This document shows positions 16,376-25,387 of a stretch of 64,000 bases of DNA, in pieces. The position numbers and the translations under genes are program-made. The first letter of the stretch is position 1. Every line of letters starts with the position of its first letter. This DNA comes from CALAMC01 sp964459465 (GTDB taxonomy: Bacteria; Zixibacteria; MSB-5A5; GN15; PGXB01), in contig CAYWLR010000015.1 in the NCBI GenBank assembly GCA_964459465.1, positions 1 to 64,000 of the forward strand. The letters are read 5' to 3'. The notes beneath the pieces are model-generated. The model was not told where the DNA came from and searched no databases. It saw only the letters and a program-made list of their open reading frames with translations.

Positions 16376-17821
16376 ATGAATTCATCGAATAAAAATACGG
16401 AAGTCCGGCGTCCGGCCGTGGCGGGGTCATTTTACCCGTCGGACCCGGCCGCGTTATCCAAAACGCTGGCCGAAATGTATTCCACGGTCGAGAAGAAAGC
16501 CCTGCCCGGACGGCCCATCGGCATTATCGCCCCGCACGCGGGCTATATGTATTCCGGGCGCACGGCGGCCGCGGCCTATAAACATCTCGAAGGCATGGAA
16601 TACGACACGGTCGTCGTGATTGCACCATCGCATACGGTCTTCTTCCAGGGCGCCTCGGTATATAACGGCGGAGCCTATCAGACTCCAATTGGCGTGGTGC
16701 CGATCGATATGGCCCTCTCCAATCGGATTTCCCAGATAAATCCGTCGGTCTTCCTTTCCAATAAGGGTCACACTGGCGGATCGGTGCGCGGGGAGCACGC
16801 CCTGGAGGTGCATCTTCCCTTCCTGCAGTTGGTGCTGGGAAAGTTCAAGCTGGTCGCGATTATCATGGGTGACCAGGAATTATCGACGTCACAGGCTCTG
16901 GGCGAGACGCTGGCGTCGGCCATAGCCGATAAAAATGCTCTGATCGTGGCCTCGACCGATCTGTCGCATTTCTATGCTGAAAAAGATGCCCGCCGTCTCG
17001 ACGGCCAGGTTCAGAAAGCCATAGAAAATTATAATCCCGGTCAGTTGCACGGCATTATCAGCTCCGGAAAAGGTGAGGCCTGCGGCGGTGGGCCGGTGAT
17101 CGCCACCATGATCGCCACCAAACGGCTGGGAGGCGAGGAAATCATCATCACCCATTATACCACGTCGGGTGAATCATCGGGCGATTTCAGCGAAGTGGTC
17201 GGCTACCTGTCGGCGGTAATCGTCACGCCCAAACGGGTCAAAACGGTTAATCATACTATGGGATCCCTGCCCAAAAAGCAGAATGACGGCTTGACCGAAG
17301 AAGACAAGCAGTATCTTCGCGATCTGGCTAAACGCTCCATTGTCATGGGGATGAAGGGTGAAAAACTGCGCGATGAGGAACCGCCCTCGCGGATACTGAA
17401 GGAAAACCGCGGGGCATTCGTGACGATCAAGATTAACGGCAACCTGCGCGGGTGCATCGGTCAGATTCGGGCGGCCCAGCCGCTCTATAAAACCGTGGCT
17501 GAAATGGCGCAGGCGGCGGCGTTCGAGGACCCCCGTTTTATGAGCCTGACCGAGGATGAGTTTTATGATATCGATATCGAGATATCGGTTCTGTCGCCAT
17601 TGATGAAGGTCGATGATCTAAGCGAAATAAAAGTCGGCCGCGACGGCCTGCTGATTCGCCTCGATATGCATTCCGGCCTGCTCCTGCCGCAGGTGGCAAC
17701 CGAGTATGGCTGGGACAGCACCACCTTCCTCGAACAAACCTGCCTTAAAGTGGGCCTGCCCAAAAACAGCTATAAAGACAAACGGGCCGAGATTTATAGG
17801 TTTACGGCGGATGTCTTTTAG
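16376..17821 (+). CDS. Fused AmmeMemoRadiSam protein B (MEMO1) and A (AMMECR1)
   Basis: Residues about 10-290 are a MEMO1-like domain starting RRPAVAGSFYPSDPAALSK, with conserved IAPHAGYMYSG and STDLSHF metal-ligand segments. Residues about 305-481 are an AMMECR1 domain with ENRGAFVTIKINGNLRGCIG and AAFEDPRF. In the AmmeMemoRadiSam system these two proteins occur with a radical SAM enzyme, in a poorly understood modification pathway. Fusion of B and A is known in the family. No radical SAM gene is adjacent, and the following gene is an unrelated epimerase. Confidence 0.93.
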   Translation: MNSSNKNTEVRRPAVAGSFYPSDPAALSKTLAEMYSTVEKKALPGRPIGIIAPHAGYMYSGRTAAAAYKHLEGMEYDTVVVIAPSHTVFFQGASVYNGGAYQTPIGVVPIDMALSNRISQINPSVFLSNKGHTGGSVRGEHALEVHLPFLQLVLGKFKLVAIIMGDQELSTSQALGETLASAIADKNALIVASTDLSHFYAEKDARRLDGQVQKAIENYNPGQLHGIISSGKGEACGGGPVIATMIATKRLGGEEIIITHYTTSGESSGDFSEVVGYLSAVIVTPKRVKTVNHTMGSLPKKQNDGLTEEDKQYLRDLAKRSIVMGMKGEKLRDEEPPSRILKENRGAFVTIKINGNLRGCIGQIRAAQPLYKTVAEMAQAAAFEDPRFMSLTEDEFYDIDIEISVLSPLMKVDDLSEIKVGRDGLLIRLDMHSGLLLPQVATEYGWDSTTFLEQTCLKVGLPKNSYKDKRAEIYRFTADVF

Positions 17822-17943
17822 CCGGCCGAATATGCACCTGTCTTTATAATTTAATTGTAAAACCCACGTCATTAATTTCACTGATTTTTCCGTAATTTTA
17901 ATTCCTGTTGGGGCTTGTCTTTATTTCGGCGGGCGTTTACATT

Positions 17944-18942
17944 GTGGCCGTGACGGAACCGACCAAAGAAAAAGTATTGATTACCGGGGCGAACGGATTT
18001 GTCGGAAGCCATTTATGCCGGGCTTTTCTGGATGCGGGCTATCATGTCATCGCCGGGGTTCGCGAAGGGTGCGATATCGGACTCATTGAAAAGCTCGATA
18101 TCGAATATCGTTTCGGAGATGTGACAAAACCTGAAACCCTGCCCTCAATGCTGTCCGGCGTCGATTATATCATTCACAACGCCGGGCTGGTCAAGGCGCG
18201 CGATCCGAAGGCGTTTTATACTGTCAATAAGCAGGGGACGGCCAACGTTATGGCCGCCTGCGCCAATGCATCGGGGCTGAAAAAGCTAATCTATATCTCT
18301 TCGGGTGCGGCCGCGGGGCCGTCGCATCCGGGCCGGGTACTGACCGAAGACGACCAGCCGCATCCGGTGACCGAGTATGGCCGTTCCAAACTGGCCGGGG
18401 AACAAGCCATCCGCGAAAACAGCGATAAAATCAACACCGTCATATTACGTCCCTCCGGCGTGTACGGTCCCGGCGATAAAGAGATGCTGGCCTTTTTTCA
18501 GATTGTCGATTGCCGCATCCGGCCGTACATCGGCAAATTGAACCGCCGTTTGAAACTCGTTCATGTCGATGACCTGGCCCGGGCGGCAGTGCGCGCGGTG
18601 CAATCAAACACGGCATCCGGGTCGATATATTTCATCGCCGAAAACCGCAGTTATACTTTTAGCGAGATGATAAAAATCTTGGCCAGGGCATCGCGCCGGT
18701 ACGGTCTGCCGATTTACATCCCCGGCTTTGCGGTAAAACTGATAGCCCGCCTGTCGGAAACGTTTATGCGCGCCTTCGGCAAAACGCCGATATTCACGAT
18801 GGAAAAGGCCGCGGAAATTCTGGCCGCCTGGGAAATCAGCACGGACCGGGCCGAGAAGGAACTGGGATTCACGGCGCAGATCAATTTCGCCGAGGGGGCG
18901 CTGGAAACACTGCGCTGGTATCGCATGGAGGCGTGGTTATGA
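17944..18942 (+). CDS. NAD-dependent epimerase/dehydratase (extended SDR)
   Basis: The Rossmann motif ITGANGFVGSH is near the N-terminus. The catalytic YGRSK follows SSGAAAGPSH, as in extended SDR nucleotide-sugar epimerases and steroid dehydrogenase-like proteins. At about 332 residues it has family length. The start is uncertain: GTG at 17944 or 17950 puts the dinucleotide motif at the usual position, and a TTG at 17908 is possible. Its stop overlaps the next start (ATGA), so it forms an operon with a membrane protein and a class V aminotransferase. The substrate is unknown. Confidence 0.85.
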   Translation: MAVTEPTKEKVLITGANGFVGSHLCRAFLDAGYHVIAGVREGCDIGLIEKLDIEYRFGDVTKPETLPSMLSGVDYIIHNAGLVKARDPKAFYTVNKQGTANVMAACANASGLKKLIYISSGAAAGPSHPGRVLTEDDQPHPVTEYGRSKLAGEQAIRENSDKINTVILRPSGVYGPGDKEMLAFFQIVDCRIRPYIGKLNRRLKLVHVDDLARAAVRAVQSNTASGSIYFIAENRSYTFSEMIKILARASRRYGLPIYIPGFAVKLIARLSETFMRAFGKTPIFTMEKAAEILAAWEISTDRAEKELGFTAQINFAEGALETLRWYRMEAWL

Positions 18943-19361
18943 TGGTCAGTTTTTCGCTGTTGACGGCCTGTCTTCTGGCCGGGGCGGCCTGGTTGCTGCT
19001 CGTCGGATTCTTATGGTACAAACTGGAAAACGTCATCCCGGCCCTGCGGGGATTTCCGGATAACCTCGTCGAAAAACGCGGCGTTTCCTGGTTTATTTCA
19101 TGCTTTGTCATCGAGTTTATTTTCTTCGCCTTCGTCCCGGCCGTGGTGTACAGCTGGTTCTATACGGTGATTCCGTTTTACGGCATCCGCGGCGGTATCG
19201 CGGTAGGATTGTATGTATATATCTTCGGCATGGTTCCGCTGGCCGTTCTGACCATGTTCCGGATAAAAATCCCCTCCCTGTATATAATGTATTTAATGCT
19301 CGGCCTGCTGATAAAACTCATCGGTTGCATGGCCATCATCGGGTATTTATACATAATGTAA
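18939..19361 (+). CDS. Four-helix integral membrane protein, unknown
   Basis: I do not recognise a family. The 140-residue protein consists almost entirely of four hydrophobic helices (about residues 4-25, 50-75, 80-102 and 112-138) with few charged residues between them. The ATG at 18939 overlaps the stop of the epimerase gene, and GGAG is 8 bases upstream; a second ATG follows at once. Position between an SDR and a PLP enzyme suggests a shared pathway near the membrane. Confidence 0.75.
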   Translation: MMVSFSLLTACLLAGAAWLLLVGFLWYKLENVIPALRGFPDNLVEKRGVSWFISCFVIEFIFFAFVPAVVYSWFYTVIPFYGIRGGIAVGLYVYIFGMVPLAVLTMFRIKIPSLYIMYLMLGLLIKLIGCMAIIGYLYIM

Positions 19362-19381
19362 AAACAACGTAAGGACCCGCC

Positions 19382-20575
19382 ATGACCAAAAACATGCCAT
19401 CGGTTTTTGACGACATCCGCCAACAATTCCCGCTGGCCGACCCCGAACGCGGGATCACTTATTTCAACAGCGCTTCGACCGGGCCGCTGTGCCGCCCCGT
19501 AAAAAAGGCCCTGGATGAATATTACGAGATGTCACAGTACAGTGACGGTTCTACCGGCCGCCCGGACATCGACCGCATCGCCTTCGGGCATCTCGATAAT
19601 ATTCGCAGGCTCGGAGCAAAAATCCTCCGGGCCCGTCAGGATGAAGTCGGCTTCGGATTCAATACCGGTTACGGCCTGAATATCGCCGCCCAGGGATTGC
19701 CGCTCGAAAAGGGCGATGAAGTTTTATTATCCGAGGTGGAGTTTCCGGCCAACGTCTACCCCTGGCTGGCACTTCGCGACAGAGGCGTGAAAGTTAAATT
19801 TATCGAGGCGACCGACATGTGCTTCGACCTCGATAAATTCGCCAAAACCATAACACCGAAAACCAAAGTCCTGTCGTTATCATTCGTGCAGTTTTTCAAC
19901 GGTTTTAAAAATGACCTGAAAACGATCGGTGAAATCTGTAAAGACCGCGGCGTATTTTTCGTGGTGGATGGTATTCAGGGTTGCGGAGTGGAACCGATCG
20001 ATGTCGAAAAATGCCATATCGACATTTTATCATCGGGAGCACAGAAATGGATGCTTTCGCCGCTGGGTACTGCCCTGTTCTATGTACGGAAAAACCTTCA
20101 ACCGCAATTGCGGCAGCCCCTCGGAAGCTGGCTGTCGGTGGACTGGAAACTTAATTTCACCAATTTGTTTCATTTTGACCTGCCTTTCTTCGATAACATC
20201 CGGCGTTTCGAACTGGGGACATATCCCTACGCCCACGTTTTTGCCATGTCGAGGGCGCTGGAGATACTGACCGGTATCGGTATCGGTAATATTCAAAAAC
20301 ACAATCATGCCCTGCTGGATAAACTGATATCATACCTTAATGGTAGTGATAAATTCCGGATTACATCAAACCTGCAGAAGCATCACCGCTCATCGATACT
20401 GGCCTTCACCTGCCGGGACGCACATGAATTGTATGTCGCTCTGACGCGCGCCCGGATATTCACGTCGTTTCGTGAGGGGGCGATACGGATTGCGGTGCAC
20501 TTGTTCAACAACGAGGCCGACATCGACCGGCTAATCGAAATTCTCTCCGGATTTCAATTGCCCGTCATCATTTAA
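19382..20575 (+). CDS. Aminotransferase class V family protein (cysteine desulfurase-like fold)
   Basis: The 397-residue protein shows the class V PLP fold. The N-terminal YFNSASTGPL replaces the usual YLDNAATG, the aspartate lies in FVVDGIQGCG, and the PLP lysine lies in SSGAQKWMLSPLGTA. The SufS-type active cysteine loop is not evident. Isopenicillin-epimerase- and kynureninase-like members look similar, so an aminolyase or epimerase role is as likely as sulfur transfer. It is the last gene of a three-gene operon. Confidence 0.87.
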   Translation: MTKNMPSVFDDIRQQFPLADPERGITYFNSASTGPLCRPVKKALDEYYEMSQYSDGSTGRPDIDRIAFGHLDNIRRLGAKILRARQDEVGFGFNTGYGLNIAAQGLPLEKGDEVLLSEVEFPANVYPWLALRDRGVKVKFIEATDMCFDLDKFAKTITPKTKVLSLSFVQFFNGFKNDLKTIGEICKDRGVFFVVDGIQGCGVEPIDVEKCHIDILSSGAQKWMLSPLGTALFYVRKNLQPQLRQPLGSWLSVDWKLNFTNLFHFDLPFFDNIRRFELGTYPYAHVFAMSRALEILTGIGIGNIQKHNHALLDKLISYLNGSDKFRITSNLQKHHRSSILAFTCRDAHELYVALTRARIFTSFREGAIRIAVHLFNNEADIDRLIEILSGFQLPVII

Positions 20576-20713
20576 GGCCGCATAATTTTTAAAACGGCTC
20601 GCCCGTTTTACCATGGACATTAAGAAAAGGGGGATTAACCGTGAAAGGCTTCTTTATCCGTCTCCGGCCGTGCCGTTGGCCGCCTCGCAAACGGCACCGG
20701 AAACGCCGTCCGA

Positions 20714-21865
20714 TCAATAAAACTTGTACTTCTGGCGGTTCCTCGCATCCCAGGGCGCCTGAAACGGTACCGTCGGCTCCGGGGGAACCAGGTATTGTGG
20801 ATTTTCTTTAAAGTAGTTATAAATGATTTCGGCGATCGCCCGATGGCCGCGCTCATTGAAATGAATCGGGTCGCGAGGGGCGTCATCATACAGGCTGTCA
20901 CGCGATAAGAAGGCCACATCCACGTCGATCAGAGCCGAGCCGGTGTTACGGGCCGCCTGCCGGGCCATCATGTTATAATATTCATGGTACCGGTGCATCA
21001 TAGATTGGCTCCCCGGCGGATAGTACTGCGCAAGCGACGGAATCGGCGAGGTCAATATGACCGAACCGGTGCCATGCCGCCGCGCGAATTGGGCCATCGT
21101 TTTCAGATTGGCCAGGAAATCATCGAAGGATACCCTGTACTGCGGCTGCTCTCCCGGCGAGAGCTTGTTTTCGAGAGGCTCCTCGGTCCCTCCCAGAATC
21201 AGCCGGCGCAACAGTGAATACAATTTCAATCGTGCAAACGTATCCTGCACGACCAGAATCCAGTCCGGAGGGAATTTTATGTCTTTGTCCTGAATATTGT
21301 CGGCCGCCGCCCACTGATCGTTCCAGCCGAACATGATCATGATAATATCGGGTTCCAGTCTATACAACTCCTCGGTATAAAATCTCCGACCCTGAAAGGA
21401 ACTGTATCCCGGCACACCGCCATTGATAACCTCAACCGGCGGCATAGTCGAATCGGCGTTAATCATTCGCTCCAGATGATAGGCATAGGTATTGTTGTCG
21501 CTCATACCCCACCCGAACGTACAGGAATTGCCCAGAAGCAGGATGCGGAGCCGGTCGCTTTTGGGACCGATTTCATCCCCGCGTAAACCGTGGGAATTGA
21601 TGCGATAAGTTTTCCCTTCGAAAAACCGCGAAGTTATTTCCTGCGAGGGGCGCAACCGCCACAGCAAACGCCGATCTTTTTTGAAAACGTCGGGGTAGTC
21701 CAGCGACCGATTGACCAGAAAAAAGCGGTTCTCAAAATAAGTATTTATCGGAATCACTGTCAGAATCAGTTCGCTGACTATCAAAAAAACCGGCACCGCC
21801 AGGATCAGTAAGGCGATCTTATGCCCGACTTTAAGGAATCCCGTTTGTTCGTGCTTCTGTTTCAT
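20714..21865 (-). CDS. Membrane-anchored SGNH/GDSL hydrolase
   Basis: After an N-terminal membrane helix (about residues 14-34) the protein shows the SGNH blocks: the nucleophile in LLGNSCTFGWG, the block III asparagine in MFGWNDQW, and the catalytic pair in DPIHFNERGHRAIA. This family includes O-acetyl esterases and acetyltransferase partners acting on polysaccharides at the cell surface. It follows DUF5989 by 4 bases and ends a four-gene set with a carbamoyltransferase, a repeated association in EPS-type loci. A role in removing or adding a small ester on a glycan is inferred. Confidence 0.9.
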   Translation of the reverse strand: MKQKHEQTGFLKVGHKIALLILAVPVFLIVSELILTVIPINTYFENRFFLVNRSLDYPDVFKKDRRLLWRLRPSQEITSRFFEGKTYRINSHGLRGDEIGPKSDRLRILLLGNSCTFGWGMSDNNTYAYHLERMINADSTMPPVEVINGGVPGYSSFQGRRFYTEELYRLEPDIIMIMFGWNDQWAAADNIQDKDIKFPPDWILVVQDTFARLKLYSLLRRLILGGTEEPLENKLSPGEQPQYRVSFDDFLANLKTMAQFARRHGTGSVILTSPIPSLAQYYPPGSQSMMHRYHEYYNMMARQAARNTGSALIDVDVAFLSRDSLYDDAPRDPIHFNERGHRAIAEIIYNYFKENPQYLVPPEPTVPFQAPWDARNRQKYKFY

Positions 21866-21869
21866 CCAA

Positions 21870-22049
21870 TCAGAACAACGAATAAATAAACGGCGCCAGC
21901 GCGCTGGACTCCGTCAGTACCACCAGCAACGACAAAAATAACAAAAACAGTATTATCGGGCTCAACCACCACCGTTTGGAGGTTTTTAAAAAATACCAGA
22001 ACTCGCCGATTATCCGCAACCGGTCTTTTATGGCCTGCCAGTTACTCAT
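21870..22049 (-). CDS. DUF5989 family small membrane protein
   Basis: Translation of the minus strand from the ATG at 22047-22049 gives 59 residues. A soluble start containing GEFWYFLKTSKRWWLSPI leads into one hydrophobic helix and the strongly conserved end LTESSALAPFIYSLF. This matches DUF5989, a short protein regularly found between a NodU-type carbamoyltransferase and an SGNH hydrolase, which are exactly its neighbours here. It is probably a membrane accessory of that module. Confidence 0.85.
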   Translation of the reverse strand: MSNWQAIKDRLRIIGEFWYFLKTSKRWWLSPIILFLLFLSLLVVLTESSALAPFIYSLF

Positions 22050-22097
22050 AATAGTTAATCAAATATAGCGAGAAATAATTCAATAACAACTGCTTTA

Positions 22098-23837
22098 TTA
22101 GTCCGTCCGGCTCATGATTTTATACGACGGAAAATCGGCCGGGATTATGACAGATTTGTCCAGTAGGCAGTCTTCCATGATCAGAATATCCAGTCCCGAT
22201 GAAATAAACGTGGCAAAGGCCGCCCGCGGCGTGCGCACAATCGGCCAGCCGCGAAGATTTAAGGACGTGTTTAACAACACCGGCACACCCGTCAGCCGGT
22301 CGAATTCGTTCAGAATATCATACAAAAAGGGATTTTCGCGCTCGTTGACCGTTTGAATCCGGGCAGTGCCATCGATATGCGTCACGGCCGGAATTCGCGA
22401 CCGTTTGTCTTCCCGGACAATAAAATTGAAAAGCATGTACGGTGATGGCCCGTCGCAATCGAAATATTCCCCGGCACGATCCTGGGTAACGACTGGCGCA
22501 AAAGGTCGGAACGGTTCGCGGAATTTTACCGCTTCATTGAGACGGGCTTTCATGTCGGAATCGCGCGGGTCGGCCAGAATCGACCGAAAACCCAGCGCCC
22601 GCGGCCCGAATTCCATCGGCCCCTGAAATAAACCGACAATTTTCCCCTCGGCCAGTCTTTGGGCGACCAACCCGGCTAATTCCGGGAGAGGATGTTTTGT
22701 ATGGGGGATTTTATTCTCACCCAGAAAATTGGAAATATCAGCCGATTTATACAGCGGCCCCGGCGGCGAGGCGGGTATCTTTATTTTTTTATTTTGCCCC
22801 GTGAGGGCATAATGACCATACAGCGCCGCCCCGACCGCTCCGCCGCTGTCCGATGATGCCGGTTGAACGTGGATTTGCTCGAAAAGACCGCTTTTCAAAA
22901 GCTTTCCGGTTGCGGCGCAATTCAGCGCCACGCCGCCCGCCATGCATAAATTATTTTCGCCGGTGATTTCTCTCGTATGGCAGGCCATGGAGAATATGAT
23001 TTTCTCCGTGACGGCCTGAATCGAGGCGGCGATATCTTTATCCGACTGCGTGAGTTCCTGCCCCGATTCGCGCCGGGGACGGCCCAAAAGCCTTTCCAAT
23101 CGTTTCGAGGTCATGGTCAGCCCATGGTGGAACTTGAGATATTTGAGGTCTAAATGAATGGAACCGTCCGCGAAAACCTTCACGATTTCCCTTTCGATTA
23201 AATCGGCGTACAACGGCTGTCCGTACGGTGACAATCCCATCACTTTATACTCCGATGAATTAACCGTGAAGCCCAGAAAGTACGTGAACGCCGAATAAAG
23301 CAGGCCGACCGAGTGCGGATAATTCATTGTCTTGATTATTTTTATATCGGTGCCGGAGGCTTTGCCGATCGAGGCCGTCGCCCATTCCCCGACTCCGTCG
23401 ACAGTCAGTATGGCGGCCCGGTCGAACGGCGAAGTATAATACGACCCGGCGGCGTGCGACAGGTGATGCTCGATAAAATATATATCGCCGTGATAGTGCA
23501 ATTTCGATTTGATTACATGCGGCGTCCAGAGTTTTTCACGAAGCCAGACCGGGATGGCCAGGCGAAAGGCGGGATACGAAAGCGGCACGGTCTGCAAATA
23601 GCCGTTTAAAATCCGGTCGAATTTCAGAAACGGTTTATCATAGAAAAAGACGGCATCGATATCCTCGATTTTAAGCCCGCCCTTTTCCAGACAGAAATTA
23701 ATGGCATGGATCGGGAAATCGGCGTCGTGCTTGCACCCGGTGAATCGCTCCTCCTGCGCCCCGGCCACCGGGACTCCGTCAATTGCCAGCGCCGCGGCGG
23801 CGTCATGATAGAAACAGGATATGCCGAGTATATTCAT
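22098..23837 (-). CDS. Carbamoyltransferase (NodU/CmcH family)
   Basis: The N-terminal ASKHA-fold domain starts MNILGISCFYHDAAAALA and has EHHLSHAAGSYYTSPF and TVDGVGEWATAS. The C-terminal YrdC-like domain has GPMEFGPRALGFRSILADPR. These match O-carbamoyltransferases that use carbamoyl phosphate and ATP to carbamoylate sugars or natural products. I chose the ATG at 23835-23837; a further 18 upstream codons would overlap the preceding gene. The protein is 579 residues, normal for the family. It starts 4 bases after a small membrane protein gene. The acceptor is unknown. Confidence 0.95.
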   Translation of the reverse strand: MNILGISCFYHDAAAALAIDGVPVAGAQEERFTGCKHDADFPIHAINFCLEKGGLKIEDIDAVFFYDKPFLKFDRILNGYLQTVPLSYPAFRLAIPVWLREKLWTPHVIKSKLHYHGDIYFIEHHLSHAAGSYYTSPFDRAAILTVDGVGEWATASIGKASGTDIKIIKTMNYPHSVGLLYSAFTYFLGFTVNSSEYKVMGLSPYGQPLYADLIEREIVKVFADGSIHLDLKYLKFHHGLTMTSKRLERLLGRPRRESGQELTQSDKDIAASIQAVTEKIIFSMACHTREITGENNLCMAGGVALNCAATGKLLKSGLFEQIHVQPASSDSGGAVGAALYGHYALTGQNKKIKIPASPPGPLYKSADISNFLGENKIPHTKHPLPELAGLVAQRLAEGKIVGLFQGPMEFGPRALGFRSILADPRDSDMKARLNEAVKFREPFRPFAPVVTQDRAGEYFDCDGPSPYMLFNFIVREDKRSRIPAVTHIDGTARIQTVNERENPFLYDILNEFDRLTGVPVLLNTSLNLRGWPIVRTPRAAFATFISSGLDILIMEDCLLDKSVIIPADFPSYKIMSRTD

Positions 23838-23841
23838 CGCA

Positions 23842-24078
23842 TTAACTCTGATGTTTCGCACGTTCGCGGTCAAAGGCCCCGATTTCGGCATCCTGCCAGT
23901 TGGTGTCGGCTTCCAATCTTTTGCGCAGGGGATCGAATCCGAACAACTCCATAACGATGCCGAACGGTGTGAAAATCAGAAAATAAAAAACAAACAGAAT
24001 GATTTCCAATTGCACTCGCGCGAAAGCCCGGGCGAATTTTTTCCAGGCCGACCAGATTTTATTTATAAAAGATTTCAT
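23842..24078 (-). CDS. Small membrane protein of the carbamoyltransferase module
   Basis: The 78-residue protein has one basic N-terminal helix (about 1-22), one strong hydrophobic helix (about 23-44: LEIILFVFYFLIFTPFGIVM) and a charged tail. It is the first gene of the set with carbamoyltransferase, DUF5989 and SGNH hydrolase, separated from the second by 4 bases. Comparable short proteins, sometimes annotated SxtJ-like, occupy this position in other genomes; I make this link from memory and layout only. Confidence 0.7.
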   Translation of the reverse strand: MKSFINKIWSAWKKFARAFARVQLEIILFVFYFLIFTPFGIVMELFGFDPLRKRLEADTNWQDAEIGAFDRERAKHQS

Positions 24079-24169
24079 TTGTCATAATTTACGGCGCAAA
24101 ATAGATTCTATCAAGTGTCCAGTGAAAACGAAAGCCCGCCGGTCGGGCATTAAACAGGAAGGAATCGCC

Positions 24170-24565
24170 ATGAGAACATTCAGAAAAGTGTCATTATTGG
24201 CCGTTACCGCCGTTTTAATAACAACCGTCGCCGCGTCGGCCTTGCCACCGGTCGAGGGCCGCGTCTTCAGCATTTACCCGGCGGTCAACGAGGTGTCATT
24301 TTATAAAAACGCCGAGGATGATTTCGATACGCGCGGCTGGACTTTGCAGGTGATTTCGATTAACGGCTTTAAACTACTGACCAATTTCACGATCGAATTC
24401 ACCGGCGATTTCAACTGGGAGATGTCGTATCTGGACCGGGATTATTATATCGAATTGTCATTTGTCAAACCGTTGGCCGGCAAGTTATCATTTAATTACC
24501 AAAGAATTTTTTCCTCGTTCGAAGCCAGCGACATAAACCAGGTGGGGTTGCGGCTGTCGTTGTAG
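24170..24565 (+). CDS. Secreted protein of unknown function
   Basis: No family is recognised. The 131-residue protein starts with a clear signal peptide (MRTFRKVSLLAVTAVLITTV, then AASA), and the mature part alternates hydrophobic and polar residues like a small beta-sandwich or barrel (for example YYIELSFVKPLAGKLSFNYQ). The ATG at 24170 is fixed by CAGGAAGGA upstream; a longer reading to 23999 would run through the divergent gene start. It is monocistronic. Confidence 0.7.
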   Translation: MRTFRKVSLLAVTAVLITTVAASALPPVEGRVFSIYPAVNEVSFYKNAEDDFDTRGWTLQVISINGFKLLTNFTIEFTGDFNWEMSYLDRDYYIELSFVKPLAGKLSFNYQRIFSSFEASDINQVGLRLSL

Positions 24566-24593
24566 AGGGAAATTCTTGAAGGTTCTTTTGTAG

Positions 24594-24617
24594 GTCGAAT
24601 CTCCTTAGAGATTCGAC
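24594..24617. repeat. Palindrome in a repeat-rich intergenic region
   Basis: A 10-bp perfect stem, GTCGAATCTC with GAGATTCGAC, closes a CTTA loop. GGGGCACAACAC, the tail found after the 1836-1861 palindrome, occurs 44 bases further on at 24662-24673. It may be a rearranged member of the same family. Confidence 0.4.
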
Positions 24618-24696
24618 ATCTTTAAAAGAAACCGTCAAGCTGTCGTTGTGATGGAATAATCGGGGCACAACACTTCACCTTTGATGATTGATTGTG

Positions 24697-24802
24697 GGCG
24701 ACAGACGCCCCCGTCTGTCGCCTGCCATTATCGGTCCAAGGTTCCGTTGGGTGATGACATCTCAGGTGGAAATCCGGTCGGAAATAGTCTTGAACAATTA
24801 TG
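24697..24802 (+). repeat. Dispersed palindrome-plus-tail repeat, copy B
   Basis: It has an 11-bp perfect stem, GGCGACAGACG with CGTCTGTCGCC, around a CCCC loop (24697-24722). It is preceded by ATTGTGG and followed by about 80 bases resembling the tail of copy A at 13837-13912. The 327-base gap between 24566 and 24892 holds only this and the palindrome at 24594. Confidence 0.7.
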
Positions 24803-24892
24803 AGAGACAATTCTGCCCCCAATTACATTTGCCTTTCAACCGACATAAATATATTATTATCATTATATATAGACGAGCTTTCGGAGAAAAGA

Positions 24893-25384
24893 ATGTCATA
24901 CACTTTCAAACCGATTACGCCCGATGACCGTGTGGCCGTCATCGATATATTCAACTATTTCATCGAAAACAGCTTCGCCGCGTACTTTGAAAAGAAAATC
25001 CCCTATGAATATTTCAACCGTTTCCTGATGGTTATCGGCGACTATCCGGCCGTCACTATTCGCGATGACAACGACAGCACCGTCGGCTTCGCTTTCATGC
25101 ACGCCTATCACCCCGCCGACAGCATGCGCCACACCGCCGAACTGACCTATTTCATCCTGCCCGAACACACCGGCCGCGGCCTGGGCAAACTCATGCTGGA
25201 CTATCTCACCGAACAGGCCCGCGAACGCGGCATAAAAATATTCCTCGGCCAGATTTCCTCGCTCAACGAACAAAGCCTCAATTTCCATAAAAAACATGGC
25301 TTTCGCGAAGTCGGCCGTTTCCCTAAAGTGGGCTGCAAAAACAGCCGCGATTTCGACGTCGTCTGGGTTCAAAAGGAGATTTGA
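24893..25384 (+). CDS. GNAT N-acetyltransferase (phosphinothricin acetyltransferase-like)
   Basis: The 163-residue protein has the GNAT layout: YTFKPITPDD at the start, a beta-strand ending ELTYFILPEHTGRGLGKLML with the acetyl-CoA pyrophosphate loop (HTGRGLG), and SLNEQSLNFHKKHGFREVG near the end. That end segment is characteristic of the Pat/MddA-like group, which acetylates small amino compounds. The ATG at 24893 follows CGGAGAAAAGA. It is three bases upstream of the YiiX-like gene, so the two are co-transcribed. The substrate is not predictable. Confidence 0.88.
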   Translation: MSYTFKPITPDDRVAVIDIFNYFIENSFAAYFEKKIPYEYFNRFLMVIGDYPAVTIRDDNDSTVGFAFMHAYHPADSMRHTAELTYFILPEHTGRGLGKLMLDYLTEQARERGIKIFLGQISSLNEQSLNFHKKHGFREVGRFPKVGCKNSRDFDVVWVQKEI

Positions 25385-25387
25385 TAA

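Noticed and set aside
20641..20811. GTG-started basic 56-residue frame with a good AAGGGGG upstream
   Set aside because: It overlaps the SGNH hydrolase gene in antisense for most of its length and has no plausible domain.
23999..24169. N-terminal extension of the secreted protein at 24170
   Set aside because: The extension runs antisense through the start of the carbamoyltransferase module and would destroy the signal peptide. The ATG at 24170 has a good ribosome site.
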